64,000 nt of DNA from Muribaculaceae bacterium (GCA_017399915.1 JAFQAS010000067.1:1-64000); one strand, 5' to 3'; shown: positions 10,302 through 22,500, counted from the first letter of the stretch. The notes: generated by a model not told the origin, from the sequence alone. Made by a program: numbers and translations.

Positions 10302-10309
10302 CAAAGTTA
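10302..10309 (-). promoter_or_regulatory. -7 box of the PCMD/calycin gene
   Basis: TAACTTTG on the minus strand fits TAnnTTTG, 44 bp before the start codon. The -33 box is not clear. Confidence 0.5.
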
Positions 10310-10377
10310 GTAAATTTTGGTCAATTCTCAAGCACAAATGTGTAACTTTTAACACTATGTTCGGCTTTATAACAACA

Positions 10378-10409
10378 AAAGGGCACAAATTGCTAAATTT
10401 GCGCCCTTT
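10378..10409 (-). terminator. Terminator of alaS
   Basis: A 14-bp stem with one mismatch (10378-10391 with 10396-10409) and a 4-nt loop, 25 bp after the alaS stop. T-rich sequence follows on the minus strand. Confidence 0.75.
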
Positions 10410-10433
10410 GCCTTATTGATTATTTATAATCTC

Positions 10434-13055
10434 TTAATTTTTAATCAATTCCATAAGTTTTTGACCGGCAGCCACGATGCCGTCTTTATCTTTACCTCCG
10501 GCTTGAGCAAATCCGGGTTGACCACCGCCACCACCTTTGATCTCTTTAGCGGCTTCACGCACCATCATAGATGCATTGCGCCCCTCTTTCACGAGGTCAT
10601 CGGTCAACATCATTGTCAATAATGGCTTACCGCCCATATCAACAGTTGCGGCAATGAATGCTGTTTTTTCGGTCGATGCGGCACGCACACCAAATGCTAC
10701 TGATTTCACTACATCAGGCACACGCACACCCATTAGTTTGACCACCTTTATATCGCCTACTTGTTCAGCGCTTTCGAGAACCGATTTAGTAAGGTTATTT
10801 ACACGTTCTTTGAAATATTCTTCAGCCTCTTTACGCAATTCGGCATTTTCTTCAAGCGATTTGCGAAGTGTTTGAAGTAGATTAGGCGCATTATTAAACA
10901 TAGCACCTATTTCTTTCAATGTGTTAGCTGTTTCATCGATAGCTTTTTCCACATTTTCACCGGTGATAGCTTCGATACGACGAATACCTGCTGCAATACT
11001 GCTTTCAGATATAATCTTAATCATACCAATATTCCCAGTATTGTCAACGTGAGTACCACCACAAAGTTCTACCGAGTCGCCATATTTTATCACGCGCACC
11101 TCTTCGCCATATTTTTCACCAAAAAGTGCCATAGCCCCCATTGCTTGAGCTTCGGCAATAGGCACATTACGACGTTCATCGCGTGCGATTGCTTGACGCA
11201 CCTTCTTGTTGGCAAGTTTTTCAACCTTCGAAAGTTCTTCGGGAGTAACTTTTTGGAAGTGAGAAAAGTCGAAGCGGAGCACTTGAGGAGAAACAAATGA
11301 ACCTTTTTGTTCTACGTGAGTACCGAGTACTTCACGCAATGCCTCATGTAGCAAGTGGGTTGCAGTGTGGTTGCAACAAGTTGCAAGACGAGCATCTTCG
11401 TTAATTTGAGCCACAAATGTTGCTTCAACATCTTTAGGTAATTTTGTAGATAGGTGAACGCCCATACCATTTTCACGTTTGGTATCATAGATGTCGATAA
11501 CATCATCGCCATTGACGAGTTTACCGCTATCACCTACCTGACCACCCATTTCGGCATAGAAAGGAGTTACCGAAAGAACTATTTGATAGAATTCTTTATT
11601 TTTTTGTTTCACCTTGCGGTAACGGAGAATTTGACTCTCAACACTTGTATTGTCATAACCCACAAATTCTTGTTCACCCTCACGCACTGTCACCCAATCG
11701 GTAGCCTCAACTGCTGCAGCATTGCGAGCGCGAGCCTTTTGAGCCTCCATTTCTTTGGTGAAACCGGCTTGATCGAGTGTCATATTGTTTTCTTTGAGAA
11801 TCAATTCGGTCAAGTCGAGAGGGAATCCATATGTATCATAAAGCACAAATGCTTCTTTACCCGAAATTTCAGTTTTACCTGCTTTTTTAGCTTCTTCGAT
11901 AGCACCATCAAGAAGTTTGATACCATTTTCGAGAGTACGCAAGAATGAATCTTCCTCCTCTTTGATAACTTTCATGATAAGTTCGCGTTGAGCAGGAAGT
12001 TCGGGATATGCTTCGCCCATGCTCTCGATGAGAGTGTCGATGAGACGATACATAAATGCGCTCTTTTGGTCGAGGAATGTATATGCATAACGCACGGCAC
12101 GACGCAAGATGCGACGAATTACATAACCGGCCTTTGCATTGCTTGGCAATTGAGAGTCGGCGATAGAGAATGCAATTGTACGCACGTGGTCGGCAATAAC
12201 ACGCATTGCAATATCCACCTTATCATTTTCACCATATTTCTTGCCCGACAATTCAGCTATTTTGCCAATTAGCGGAGTAAATACATCGGTATCATAGTTT
12301 GAAGTCTTGCCTTGGAGTGCCATACACAAGCGTTCGAAGCCCATACCTGTATCGATAACCTTTGCAGGGAGCGATTCGAGAGAGCCATCGGCTTTGCGGT
12401 TATATTGCATAAACACGAGGTTCCAAATCTCAATCACTTGTGGGTGGTCTTTGTTTACAAGTTCGCGTCCATCAACCTCGGCACGCTCAGCATCGCTACG
12501 AAGGTCGATATGAATTTCCGAACATGGACCACAAGGACCTGTATCGCCCATTTCCCAGAAGTTATCTTTTTTATTACCATTGATGATGTGGTCGGCAGGA
12601 AGATGTTTTTCCCAGATAGAAGCAGCCTCGTCATCACGAGAGAGGTTTTCTTCTTTTGAACCTTCAAACACTGTAGCATAAAGGCGCTTGGGGTCAAGTT
12701 TCAACACATCTACAAGATATTCCCAAGCCCAATCAATTGCTTCTTGTTTGAAGTAATCGCCAAACGACCAGTTCCCGAGCATTTCAAACATTGTGTGGTG
12801 ATAAGTATCCATACCCACCTCTTCGAGGTCGTTGTGCTTACCGCTCACACGAAGACATTTTTGAGAGTCAGCCACACGTTTATACTTCGCCGCCGCATTA
12901 CCCAGAATAATATCTTTAAACTGGTTCATACCCGCATTTGTAAACATCAATGTGGGGTCATCTTTGATTACCATAGGTGCAGATGGAACAATTTGGTGTT
13001 CCTTGCTGCGGAAGAAGTCTTTGAACGACTCGCGTATTTCCTTCGCTGTAAGCAT
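10434..13055 (-). CDS. alaS: Alanine--tRNA ligase
   Basis: Charges tRNA-Ala with alanine and clears mischarged products. The length of 873 residues is typical. The class II catalytic core starts with the characteristic [19 protein letters not shown] stretch, then [13 protein letters not shown]-like and GMGFERL segments. The editing domain carries the zinc motifs HTATH (near residue 560) and CGGTH (near 660). The C-terminal DHHA1/C-Ala domain ends with the glycine-rich [15 protein letters not shown]. The start ATG at 13055 is followed by [11 protein letters not shown], normal for the family. A promoter lies about 50 bp upstream and a terminator just after the stop, so it is probably a single-gene transcript. 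Confidence 0.98.
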   Translation of the reverse strand: MLTAKEIRESFKDFFRSKEHQIVPSAPMVIKDDPTLMFTNAGMNQFKDIILGNAAAKYKRVADSQKCLRVSGKHNDLEEVGMDTYHHTMFEMLGNWSFGDYFKQEAIDWAWEYLVDVLKLDPKRLYATVFEGSKEENLSRDDEAASIWEKHLPADHIINGNKKDNFWEMGDTGPCGPCSEIHIDLRSDAERAEVDGRELVNKDHPQVIEIWNLVFMQYNRKADGSLESLPAKVIDTGMGFERLCMALQGKTSNYDTDVFTPLIGKIAELSGKKYGENDKVDIAMRVIADHVRTIAFSIADSQLPSNAKAGYVIRRILRRAVRYAYTFLDQKSAFMYRLIDTLIESMGEAYPELPAQRELIMKVIKEEEDSFLRTLENGIKLLDGAIEEAKKAGKTEISGKEAFVLYDTYGFPLDLTELILKENNMTLDQAGFTKEMEAQKARARNAAAVEATDWVTVREGEQEFVGYDNTSVESQILRYRKVKQKNKEFYQIVLSVTPFYAEMGGQVGDSGKLVNGDDVIDIYDTKRENGMGVHLSTKLPKDVEATFVAQINEDARLATCCNHTATHLLHEALREVLGTHVEQKGSFVSPQVLRFDFSHFQKVTPEELSKVEKLANKKVRQAIARDERRNVPIAEAQAMGAMALFGEKYGEEVRVIKYGDSVELCGGTHVDNTGNIGMIKIISESSIAAGIRRIEAITGENVEKAIDETANTLKEIGAMFNNAPNLLQTLRKSLEENAELRKEAEEYFKERVNNLTKSVLESAEQVGDIKVVKLMGVRVPDVVKSVAFGVRAASTEKTAFIAATVDMGGKPLLTMMLTDDLVKEGRNASMMVREAAKEIKGGGGGQPGFAQAGGKDKDGIVAAGQKLMELIKN

Positions 13056-13104
13056 TTTAATTGTATTTTTATATTTGTTATTTAATTATTTTCTTTACAA
13101 ACTG

Positions 13105-13135
13105 CAAATTTACAAAAAAATTGATAATTGAGCAA
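13105..13135 (-). promoter_or_regulatory. alaS promoter
   Basis: The minus strand has TTG (13133-13135), a 20-bp spacer and TAAATTTG (13105-13112), placed 50 bp before the alaS start. Confidence 0.6.
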
Positions 13136-13188
13136 TAGTAGGAGAGGGTTGTCAAAATTGTAGAGTCTATCATAATTGTATCAAAATT

Positions 13189-13335
13189 AACCCCTCCGTC
13201 ACTACGTGCCACCTCCCCTAAAATTTTTACAAATTTTCAGAGGAGGAGCTACCAAGATTATTGACTTAAGCATTATTAGCTCTCCCTCTGATTGCAAGAC
13301 AATTAGGGGGAGTACGGCGTAGCCGGGAGGGGGTT
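13189..13335. repeat. Nested inverted repeat element (REP/MITE-like)
   Basis: Outer arms of about 33 bp (13189-13222 and 13303-13335) are imperfect inverted copies: AACCCCTCC...CTCCCCTAA against TTAGGGGGAG...GGAGGGGGTT. Inner arms CAGAGGAGGAGCT (13238-13250) and AGCTCTCCCTCTG (13278-13290) also pair. The element has no ORF and could fold into one long hairpin. Similar C-rich and G-rich arms recur in gut bacterial genomes in my recollection; no copy number can be given from this window. Confidence 0.6.
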
Positions 13336-13379
13336 GAAACACAAATTCATTTTAAGAAGATGATTAAACAAAAGAAGAA

Positions 13380-13410
13380 GGTGTGTCAAATTTTTGAATT
13401 TTGACGCACC
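13380..13410 (-). terminator. Possible terminator downstream of the FISUMP lipoprotein gene
   Basis: GGTGTGTCAAA (13380-13390) pairs with TTTGACGCACC (13400-13410) with one G-T type mismatch. The minus strand continues TTCTTCTTTTG, a moderate U-tract. It lies 146 bp past the leftward stop at 13556. Confidence 0.45.
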
Positions 13411-13497
13411 CTAATATTTAGTCAGGTTTTATTAATTGATTTTTTTGACGTTCCTTTTCTATTATTTGACGTATGGTTGGCATTTTTTATGATTTCG

Positions 13498-13529
13498 GTC
13501 GCCCGCTTAAGGCGGGCGACTTTTTTTTT
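13498..13529 (+). terminator. Strong hairpin with T-run on the + strand
   Basis: GTCGCCCGC (13498-13506) pairs with GCGGGCGAC (13512-13520), followed by nine T. The T-run is on the + strand although both neighbouring genes run leftward. It may end an unseen rightward transcript, or serve poorly for the leftward lipoprotein gene 36 bp away. Confidence 0.6.
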
Positions 13530-13555
13530 AAAATTAAAAAATTAAAACGCTTCGC

Positions 13556-15751
13556 TTATTTTACAGGGCGAACCGTGTGCCCGTCGAAGCGATTGTAGTA
13601 GTCGTAGCCGCTGCCGTAGTTGCCATTGCTGAAGTAGAGGTGCCATGCGTAGTAGTAGTAGATGTTGCCCTCGTAGAGCGTGGCACTCCAATAGTAGCCG
13701 CGACTGCCATAGTAGATGAGCGAAGGGCCGTAGCGGTAGCCCGCAGCAGGCAAGAAGATACTATTACCATTGGGACCGGTGACTTTCTGTCCCCAAACAC
13801 CCTTGTACTGATACCACTTCCAAGTACACATTGAGGTGAGTTCGTCTATCTCTGCCTTTGTGGGCATTCGCCAACTTCCACCCCATTTTTGACGAGCAAC
13901 GTCATATTGTGTGCCACTGATGTTAGAGCCGATGTTGGTATCCAACCTTCCGTCACCATCACTGTCAACCCAATATTTATACGTGTCATAATCGTAATCG
14001 CTTTTCGCTTCGGTTTCGCCCCATGCGTAATAGTCGCCGTATTCCTCGGGTGATGATGCGCCGACGTTCCAACCTCCCCAGTTGACTGATAATCCCAAGT
14101 CAACCTCCTGACCTGGGGTTATTTCATCTTCGGGTTCTTTATCTTCTACCGATGTGTATTCGGCACGGTCGATGATACTGCCGGTGTAGTCATAGAGGGT
14201 GGCATACAACTTGTCGTTTTTGTCGGAGGGCTTCCATGTCACGCTAACGGTGCCGTTGCTTGTGATGCCATAGTTGGAGGATAATGTGCCGTCGCCCTCA
14301 AATTTGACGATTTGAGCCATGGGGGTGGCGGTACTCTGCCTGAAGATGTAATCATAATCCTTTACCACGAATGAGATGGTGGCGGCCTCACCCACTTTCA
14401 CCTTGTCGGGGGCTGAACCCAACTCGATGCTATGGGGCGATTTGTAAAGGTCTTTATCTATCACATTTATGTCGCCCAAGGCGTAACGCTTGGTCTCGTA
14501 GTTCATGAACATAAGGCTCAGTCCGGCGTTGATGTCAACACCGCAATAGTTGCGCAAGCTCCATGCGAAATAGTCAGATGAGGAGCCGAGCATGGTTTGC
14601 TTGAAACCGCCGCGCGCTTCGGTGCCCACGTAGGGTTTGATGTCGAATGAGGGACCGACAAGCCCGTACAATGTCATGCGCAACCGGGGATAAAGCCATG
14701 CTTTGGCATCGACACGGCCTTTGCCGGTGATGGTGGGATAAATGATTTCGGTGTCGCAACCCAACCCACTCACTTTCGACATTCCGCTTTGCTGCTGCCA
14801 GTTGAATCCGAATTTGCCGGTGATGTTATTGCGCACGCCGGTGTAAGCTGAAGCCTCACCTTCGCAAGTGAGCTTGACATGACGGTAAAGGTCGGCACTG
14901 AGGTTGATCCACACAGGCACGCCATAGACTACGAATTTTATTGATTTGGGAGGGAGAAGGTTGTGTTTTACCAAATCCTCTCCTTTGTCGAAGGTGTAAC
15001 TGCCCGACACGTCGGCTTGCAGAATGAAGTTGGCGTTCCAATCGCCGTCTAACGTGGCTTCCACCTCAAGCATCTGCGCCCGGTACTTATCCCACACCTC
15101 ATGGGCGGTCTCTATAATGGTGCGTTGACCGAAGTTGAAATACATATTCAGTCCCACCGACGCGCTCATGTTGGCCTCACGGAAGTAGAGGTGCACAGCT
15201 GAGTTTTGGAAAAGGGTTGTGCCGTCGAAATTCTTACCCCATTCCCATATCGGCTTGCTGAATGATGTGCGCGATAGGAGCCGGCCGGTACTGTCGCGAC
15301 AGATGATTTTCTCGGGGTAGAACACGTTTTTGCTACGTGATTCAGCCTCGGTAGAGGTTGAGAGCGTGAAATCTATGTTGGCGAAAATGTCGGCTATTGT
15401 GCCTCGCTCGGCTTTGACGTTAACCTCGTTGGTATTGTCAACAACCTCGGTAACTCGGATAACGATACCGGTGGTGTCCATATCAAGCACCACTACCGAC
15501 CCTGGGGCAATCTGCGAAGTCTCGGCAGTTTTAGTCATGACATATTTGCCATTGAGAGTGTCGCACATCAACACGTCGGCAGTGTTCCAATCAACCGAAA
15601 CATACTGCGGACTGATTATCTCCTGCAATTCCTCCGGCGACGGTGTATCGGGGTCGTCACCAGGCTTGTTCTTCTCATCTTCACATGAGACCGCAAACGC
15701 CAGAAACATCACAGCCAATAGATTTACTAAGCACAATTGAAGTTTTCTCAT
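13556..15751 (-). CDS. Surface lipoprotein with C-terminal FISUMP domain
   Basis: Predicted lipoprotein of 731 residues. The signal peptide ends AFAVSC (lipid Cys near residue 23), followed by an acidic linker rich in D, P and E. The middle 500 residues are beta-rich with no domain I can name; they contain repeated aromatic strands and WKPSDKNDKLYATLYDYTG near residue 520. The last 175 residues match the Fibrobacter succinogenes major paralogous (FISUMP) pattern: VDLGLSVNWGGWNVGASSPE, YYAWGETE, WRMPTKAEIDEL, SIFLPAAGYR, YWSATL and a final HTVRPVK, with an unusually tyrosine-rich stretch. The gene is visibly more GC-rich than its neighbours, suggesting different ancestry or recent transfer. 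Its promoter carries a G8 tract in the spacer, hinting at phase-variable expression. The function is unknown. Confidence 0.8.
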   Translation of the reverse strand: MRKLQLCLVNLLAVMFLAFAVSCEDEKNKPGDDPDTPSPEELQEIISPQYVSVDWNTADVLMCDTLNGKYVMTKTAETSQIAPGSVVVLDMDTTGIVIRVTEVVDNTNEVNVKAERGTIADIFANIDFTLSTSTEAESRSKNVFYPEKIICRDSTGRLLSRTSFSKPIWEWGKNFDGTTLFQNSAVHLYFREANMSASVGLNMYFNFGQRTIIETAHEVWDKYRAQMLEVEATLDGDWNANFILQADVSGSYTFDKGEDLVKHNLLPPKSIKFVVYGVPVWINLSADLYRHVKLTCEGEASAYTGVRNNITGKFGFNWQQQSGMSKVSGLGCDTEIIYPTITGKGRVDAKAWLYPRLRMTLYGLVGPSFDIKPYVGTEARGGFKQTMLGSSSDYFAWSLRNYCGVDINAGLSLMFMNYETKRYALGDINVIDKDLYKSPHSIELGSAPDKVKVGEAATISFVVKDYDYIFRQSTATPMAQIVKFEGDGTLSSNYGITSNGTVSVTWKPSDKNDKLYATLYDYTGSIIDRAEYTSVEDKEPEDEITPGQEVDLGLSVNWGGWNVGASSPEEYGDYYAWGETEAKSDYDYDTYKYWVDSDGDGRLDTNIGSNISGTQYDVARQKWGGSWRMPTKAEIDELTSMCTWKWYQYKGVWGQKVTGPNGNSIFLPAAGYRYGPSLIYYGSRGYYWSATLYEGNIYYYYAWHLYFSNGNYGSGYDYYNRFDGHTVRPVK

Positions 15752-15796
15752 AATTGATATTATTTTTTATTCAGGTCAAAATTTACTCTGATTTTG

Positions 15797-15826
15797 CAAA
15801 TATATGCATAATTTACCCCCCCCAAA
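15797..15826 (-). promoter_or_regulatory. Promoter with a G8 tract in the -33/-7 spacer
   Basis: Minus strand: TTTG (15823-15826), then a spacer that starts with seven further G, then TATATTTG (15797-15804). The C-run on the + strand is 15816-15823. The spacer is 18 bp, while thirteen other promoters in this window that show both boxes have 19-21 bp. One to three extra G would restore the usual spacing, so slipped-strand changes could switch the lipoprotein gene. Confidence 0.65.
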
Positions 15827-15885
15827 GTCAAAAAAGACTAAAAAGTTTTCACCCATTCAATTGCCTCAGCAGAGCCTTGTTGAAC

Positions 15886-17910
<2,025 letters not shown>

Positions 17911-17915
17911 TCATG

Positions 17916-17946
17916 CAAAAATAGCGAAACAATCGCAATAACACAA
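17916..17946 (-). promoter_or_regulatory. ligA promoter
   Basis: The minus strand has TTG (17944-17946), a 20-bp spacer and TATTTTTG (17916-17923), 24 bp before the start codon. Upstream, 17988-18011 forms a 10-bp GC-rich hairpin with one mismatch whose role is unclear. Between 17893 and 18182 I see nothing else except the promoter of the next gene. Confidence 0.55.
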
Positions 17947-18119
17947 CATTAAAATCAGGAAATTACAAAGTCTATCTTAAAAATCATCAGCCGGCTCTCT
18001 CGAGCGGGCTGACAACCAATACATACTTACTTATGAAAAAACTTTTCTTCTGTTACTCACCACTAAAACACACAACCACCCCACAAGGTTCTTCAAAGAA
18101 GATTAAAATCATAAAAAAA

Positions 18120-18151
18120 TTTGGAATAAATTTTAGCATTCATTAAATTTG
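18120..18151 (+). promoter_or_regulatory. Promoter of the small secreted protein gene
   Basis: TTTG (18120-18123), a 20-bp spacer and TAAATTTG (18144-18151), 32 bp before the start codon at 18183. Confidence 0.65.
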
Positions 18152-18182
18152 CAAATATCTAACCTAAATTAATTATATCACA

Positions 18183-18554
18183 ATGAAAAAATTAATCTTC
18201 ACTCTATTAATTTCTCTCTTCGCTCTCAATGTAGTGGCTCAAAAAGAGAACACAAATTTCAGATACGAAGTTAGTGTTAGTGATTACATAGGAAGTTACA
18301 CCTATAGAGTTAAACTCGACACCCAAACTGGTAGAATGTGGTTGCTAATATATGATAAAACCCGCAAACAATATTCAATAAACACACAAGTTCTACCCGC
18401 AAATAACGGCCAATCAAAACCTGGTCGATACACATTCTGTCCTAATTCAGCTGGCGCTCCTTATGGTCAAATTATTCTTGATAAAGTTACTGGAAATGTT
18501 TACCATCTTCTCACCAGTAACACACTCAATAGTTGGAAACTTGTTCCATTCTAA
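18183..18554 (+). CDS. Small secreted protein, unknown family
   Basis: Exported protein of 123 residues that I do not recognise. A clear signal peptide (MKKLIFTLLISLFALNVVAQ) is followed by about 103 residues with an alternating beta pattern: NFRYEVSVSDYIGSYTYRVKL, TGRMWLLIYD, and a closing GNVYHLLTSNTLNSWKLVPF. The recurring W/Y-L strands ending in a WKLVPF-type edge suggest a small beta-propeller-like or beta-barrel repeat unit, but this is only a pattern impression. It has its own promoter and terminator, so it is monocistronic. Confidence 0.75.
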   Translation: MKKLIFTLLISLFALNVVAQKENTNFRYEVSVSDYIGSYTYRVKLDTQTGRMWLLIYDKTRKQYSINTQVLPANNGQSKPGRYTFCPNSAGAPYGQIILDKVTGNVYHLLTSNTLNSWKLVPF

Positions 18555-18625
18555 ACTACACCTCCTTGGGTGGGAGGTTGCATACGATCTTGAAATAGTT
18601 TTATATAAGTAAATAATTACAAAAC

Positions 18626-18659
18626 AAAATCCTCGCCGATCTTTATCAGCGAGGATTTT
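18626..18659. terminator. Bidirectional terminator between the small secreted gene and groEL
   Basis: AAAATCCTCGC (18626-18636) pairs perfectly with GCGAGGATTTT (18649-18659). It lies between two convergent genes, with A/T-rich flanks on both sides. Confidence 0.8.
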
Positions 18660-18704
18660 ATATTGGGCATAATTATGAATTATGCATTATGAACTATGAA
18701 TTGA

Positions 18705-20354
<1,650 letters not shown>

Positions 20355-20377
20355 TTATTACGATTAAGTTAGGTTGA

Positions 20378-20653
20378 TTATTCAGTAATGATTGCCAAGA
20401 TGTCATTTTGGCGCATGATGAGGTATTTGTTACCGTCAACATCGATTTCAGTGCCTGCATATTTGCCATAAAGCACAGTATCGCCTTCTTTCACTACCAT
20501 TTCTTCATCTTTTGTTCCGTTACCGGCAGCAAGAACCACACCTTTAAGAGGTTTTTCTTTTGCTGAATCAGGGATAATGATACCTGCTACGGTTACTTCT
20601 TCGGCAGGGCAAGGATTAACAAGCACTCTATCTGCCAATGGTTTAATGTTCAT
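20378..20653 (-). CDS. groES: Co-chaperonin GroES (Hsp10)
   Basis: Seven-subunit lid of the GroEL cage. The 91 residues match the family, with the N-terminal [12 protein letters not shown], the mobile loop around residues 17-32 ([16 protein letters not shown]), the [13 protein letters not shown] core and a C-terminal [13 protein letters not shown] strand. It is the first gene of the groESL operon. Its upstream region lacks a good TAnnTTTG box but has a sigma-54-like sequence and an inverted repeat, listed separately. Confidence 0.98.
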   Translation of the reverse strand: MNIKPLADRVLVNPCPAEEVTVAGIIIPDSAKEKPLKGVVLAAGNGTKDEEMVVKEGDTVLYGKYAGTEIDVDGNKYLIMRQNDILAIITE

Positions 20654-20713
20654 AACTTTAATCTTTTAATGTTTATTATTATTTTTATATTATTTTCGTT
20701 TTGCTCATAAATT

Positions 20714-20730
20714 AGCATAATCCGTGCCAA
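20714..20730 (-). promoter_or_regulatory. Sigma-54-like promoter before groES
   Basis: The minus strand reads TTGGCACG-GATT-ATGCT, matching the -24/-12 consensus TTGGCACG-N4-TTGCW except for one base. The essential GG and GC are exactly 10 bases apart. Transcription would start near 20703, leaving a 50-base leader. I see no competing housekeeping promoter. That sigma-54 drives groESL here is inference. Confidence 0.45.
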
Positions 20731-20740
20731 AATTTATTTC

Positions 20741-20767
20741 GTGACAAAAGAATTGCCATTTTGTCAC
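20741..20767. promoter_or_regulatory. 9-N9-9 inverted repeat upstream of groES
   Basis: GTGACAAAA (20741-20749) and TTTTGTCAC (20759-20767) are perfect inverted copies separated by exactly 9 bp. The geometry equals the CIRCE operator but the sequence is different. It lies just upstream of the sigma-54-like box, where an activator or repressor could bind. Confidence 0.5.
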
Positions 20768-20816
20768 CCCTCACACATTAAAATATAACTCCTCTACCCT
20801 ATATTTTGTTCAAAAA

Positions 20817-20847
20817 AGAGGGCAACTCCATATTGGAATTACCCTCT
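20817..20847 (-). terminator. Terminator of the two-repeat secreted protein gene
   Basis: AGAGGG (20817-20822) pairs with CCCTCT (20842-20847), with partial inner pairing TCC/GGA. The minus strand then continues CTCTTTTTTG, a U-tract. It follows the leftward stop at 20897. Confidence 0.65.
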
Positions 20848-20896
20848 ATTATTACCGGACCCGTCACGCCGAGTCCCTACAAATTTTCAATTTCAA

Positions 20897-21781
20897 TTAC
20901 TTGATTAGTTGTTTTGAAACTTTGTTACCTTGTTTTACAATGTAAAGACCATTTTGAGGATTGGCAACTTCTACCCCTTGAAGATTGTAATAAACAGCAG
21001 GAGCGTTTTCAACATCGATTGATTCAACACCGGCCGACTCGCTTGACACAGTTACTGTCATTTTTTCGTAATCTACATTGATGAAATATTCACCGATAGC
21101 CGATGTTTTGAAAGCAGCTTCACCTTTACCAAATTCAATAGCTTCATTAAGATTAAATGCTACTTCACCGGCAGTTGGAGCAATACGATTTGCATTTACG
21201 ATAACCCAATCACCTGCTTGTACCGATGACATTGCGAAATAAGCATATCCATCACCACTATCAACCAAAGTCACTTTGCCACTGAATTTGCTACCATCTT
21301 TTGTCAATTCAACACTTTGAGCAGGATCCCAATTTGCAACTGATAATGTTCCAAACACGTAAAGTTTGTCGGGAGTATTCACAACTACTTCACCTGCTTT
21401 TTTCACTGTTACAGTCATTGCCGCAAGGTTTACATAGATATTATAAACACCTGCACCAGGCACTTGGATAGCTCCTTCACCTTTAACGATAGGCATTGCA
21501 ACGCCTTCTGTTGCTTTTGCGTTATCTTCGGCAAAGCCATAACGATTTGAATTGACAGTAGTCCAATCAGAAGATTGAACGGTAGAAAGACCAAAATTAC
21601 CTCCTGCACCAAATTCGATATCTTCGATTGTGTAAACGCCATTGTCGTTCCACATTTCGATTGATTCACCGGGGTTCCATCCATTAAAAGAACCAAAGAT
21701 GTAAAGAGATTGAGCTGATGCTCCGAGAGTAACAACCGCTGCTACAAGAACAGCCAAAAATTTGCGTAGATTTAATTTCAT
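20897..21781 (-). CDS. Secreted protein with two SusE/CBM-like beta-sandwich repeats and a sorting tail
   Basis: Exported protein of 294 residues with a signal peptide ending at about residue 23 (TLGASAQ). Two similar beta-sandwich repeats follow: residues 25-130 (LYIFGSFNGWNPGESIEM ... YNIYVNLAAMTVTVKK) and 140-250 (LYVFGTLSVANWDPAQSVEL ... YFINVDYEKMTVTVS). The pattern of LY.FG....W.P...VEL resembles carbohydrate-binding SusE/SusF-type or CBM-like modules. The C-terminal 35 residues (YYNLQGVEVANPQNGLYI..) are nearly the same tail as in the 8648-10258 protein, suggesting the same export or anchoring route. A starch- or glycan-binding role is inference. No clear TAnnTTTG box is visible upstream. 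Confidence 0.75.
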   Translation of the reverse strand: MKLNLRKFLAVLVAAVVTLGASAQSLYIFGSFNGWNPGESIEMWNDNGVYTIEDIEFGAGGNFGLSTVQSSDWTTVNSNRYGFAEDNAKATEGVAMPIVKGEGAIQVPGAGVYNIYVNLAAMTVTVKKAGEVVVNTPDKLYVFGTLSVANWDPAQSVELTKDGSKFSGKVTLVDSGDGYAYFAMSSVQAGDWVIVNANRIAPTAGEVAFNLNEAIEFGKGEAAFKTSAIGEYFINVDYEKMTVTVSSESAGVESIDVENAPAVYYNLQGVEVANPQNGLYIVKQGNKVSKQLIK

Positions 21782-21890
21782 AAATTTAAATTTTTAAGTT
21801 AAAACTATAATAGAATCACATTTTGCCACAAAAATCGGCAATTTCATCAAAATAAACAAAAAATTAGGCAACAACTTTCATTTTTTGGAC

Positions 21891-21898
21891 TAACTTTG
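21891..21898 (+). promoter_or_regulatory. -7 box before the 184-residue secreted protein
   Basis: TAACTTTG fits TAnnTTTG, 31 bp before the start codon at 21930. The -33 box is not obvious. Confidence 0.5.
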
Positions 21899-21929
21899 TA
21901 ATAATATTAACATTTACACTCTAAAAATT

Positions 21930-22484
21930 ATGAGAAAATCAATTTCTTTATTTACAGTTTTATTTATTGCATTCTTTGCGCTAAATGCCTCGGCTCAAAC
22001 ATATGATATTATTGGCACTTGGAAAGGTAAGTCGGTAAAAGATGAAAACAATTCTAATAATCCCATGAAAGGGGAATTAAATTTCATTCAAACTTTTAAT
22101 GCCGATAATTCCGGATCTATAAATTTCAATGGTAATTTAAGTGGAAATATCGATCCAAATTGCCAACTAAAAATTAACCTAAAAGGGGAATGTCCGTATT
22201 CATGGACAATCAATGATGCTACAATAGTCATGAAATTAGATCCATCTAAATTTGACATTAAATTAACCGAAAATGACATTGAATTTATCTGCAACGATCC
22301 TCAAACTCAAGCATTAATGAATTCATATAAACCCCAAATGATTCAAATGTTTGACCAACAATTAAAATCAGTAATAAGCTCAAGTATAGGATCCGGTTCA
22401 GAATGGACTATTGTCAGCCTCGAAGGTGACAATATGACTATTATTGAAAAAGGTAACGAATACAACTTGACTCGAGTTAAATAA
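21930..22484 (+). CDS. Secreted lipocalin-like protein
   Basis: Exported protein of 184 residues. The signal peptide ends ALNASAQ (residue 23). The mature part starts DIIGTWKGKSV, the IxGxW motif typical of lipocalin/calycin barrels, and continues as beta strands (GELNFIQTFNADNSGSINFNGNLSG, DNMTIIEKGNEYNLTRV). A helix-rich insert (ALMNSYKPQMIQMFDQQLK) lies near residue 130. In this fold family the barrel binds small hydrophobic ligands; no ligand can be inferred here. It has its own promoter. No strong terminator follows; the tandem repeat element begins 16 bp after the stop. Confidence 0.75.
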   Translation: MRKSISLFTVLFIAFFALNASAQTYDIIGTWKGKSVKDENNSNNPMKGELNFIQTFNADNSGSINFNGNLSGNIDPNCQLKINLKGECPYSWTINDATIVMKLDPSKFDIKLTENDIEFICNDPQTQALMNSYKPQMIQMFDQQLKSVISSSIGSGSEWTIVSLEGDNMTIIEKGNEYNLTRVK

Positions 22485-22500
22485 AACTACAAACTTATCC

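Noticed and set aside
13189-13335. Insertion sequence remnant
   Set aside because: There is no transposase fragment or target duplication visible; only the nested arms can be supported.
18661-18700. Degenerate attatgaattatg-type repeat after groEL
   Set aside because: It is a simple A/T-rich pattern common between genes, with no pairing or ORF that supports a function.
20741-20767. CIRCE operator before groES
   Set aside because: The spacing matches (9-N9-9), but the arms are GTGACAAAA/TTTTGTCAC rather than TTAGCACTC/GAGTGCTAA, so HrcA binding cannot be claimed.
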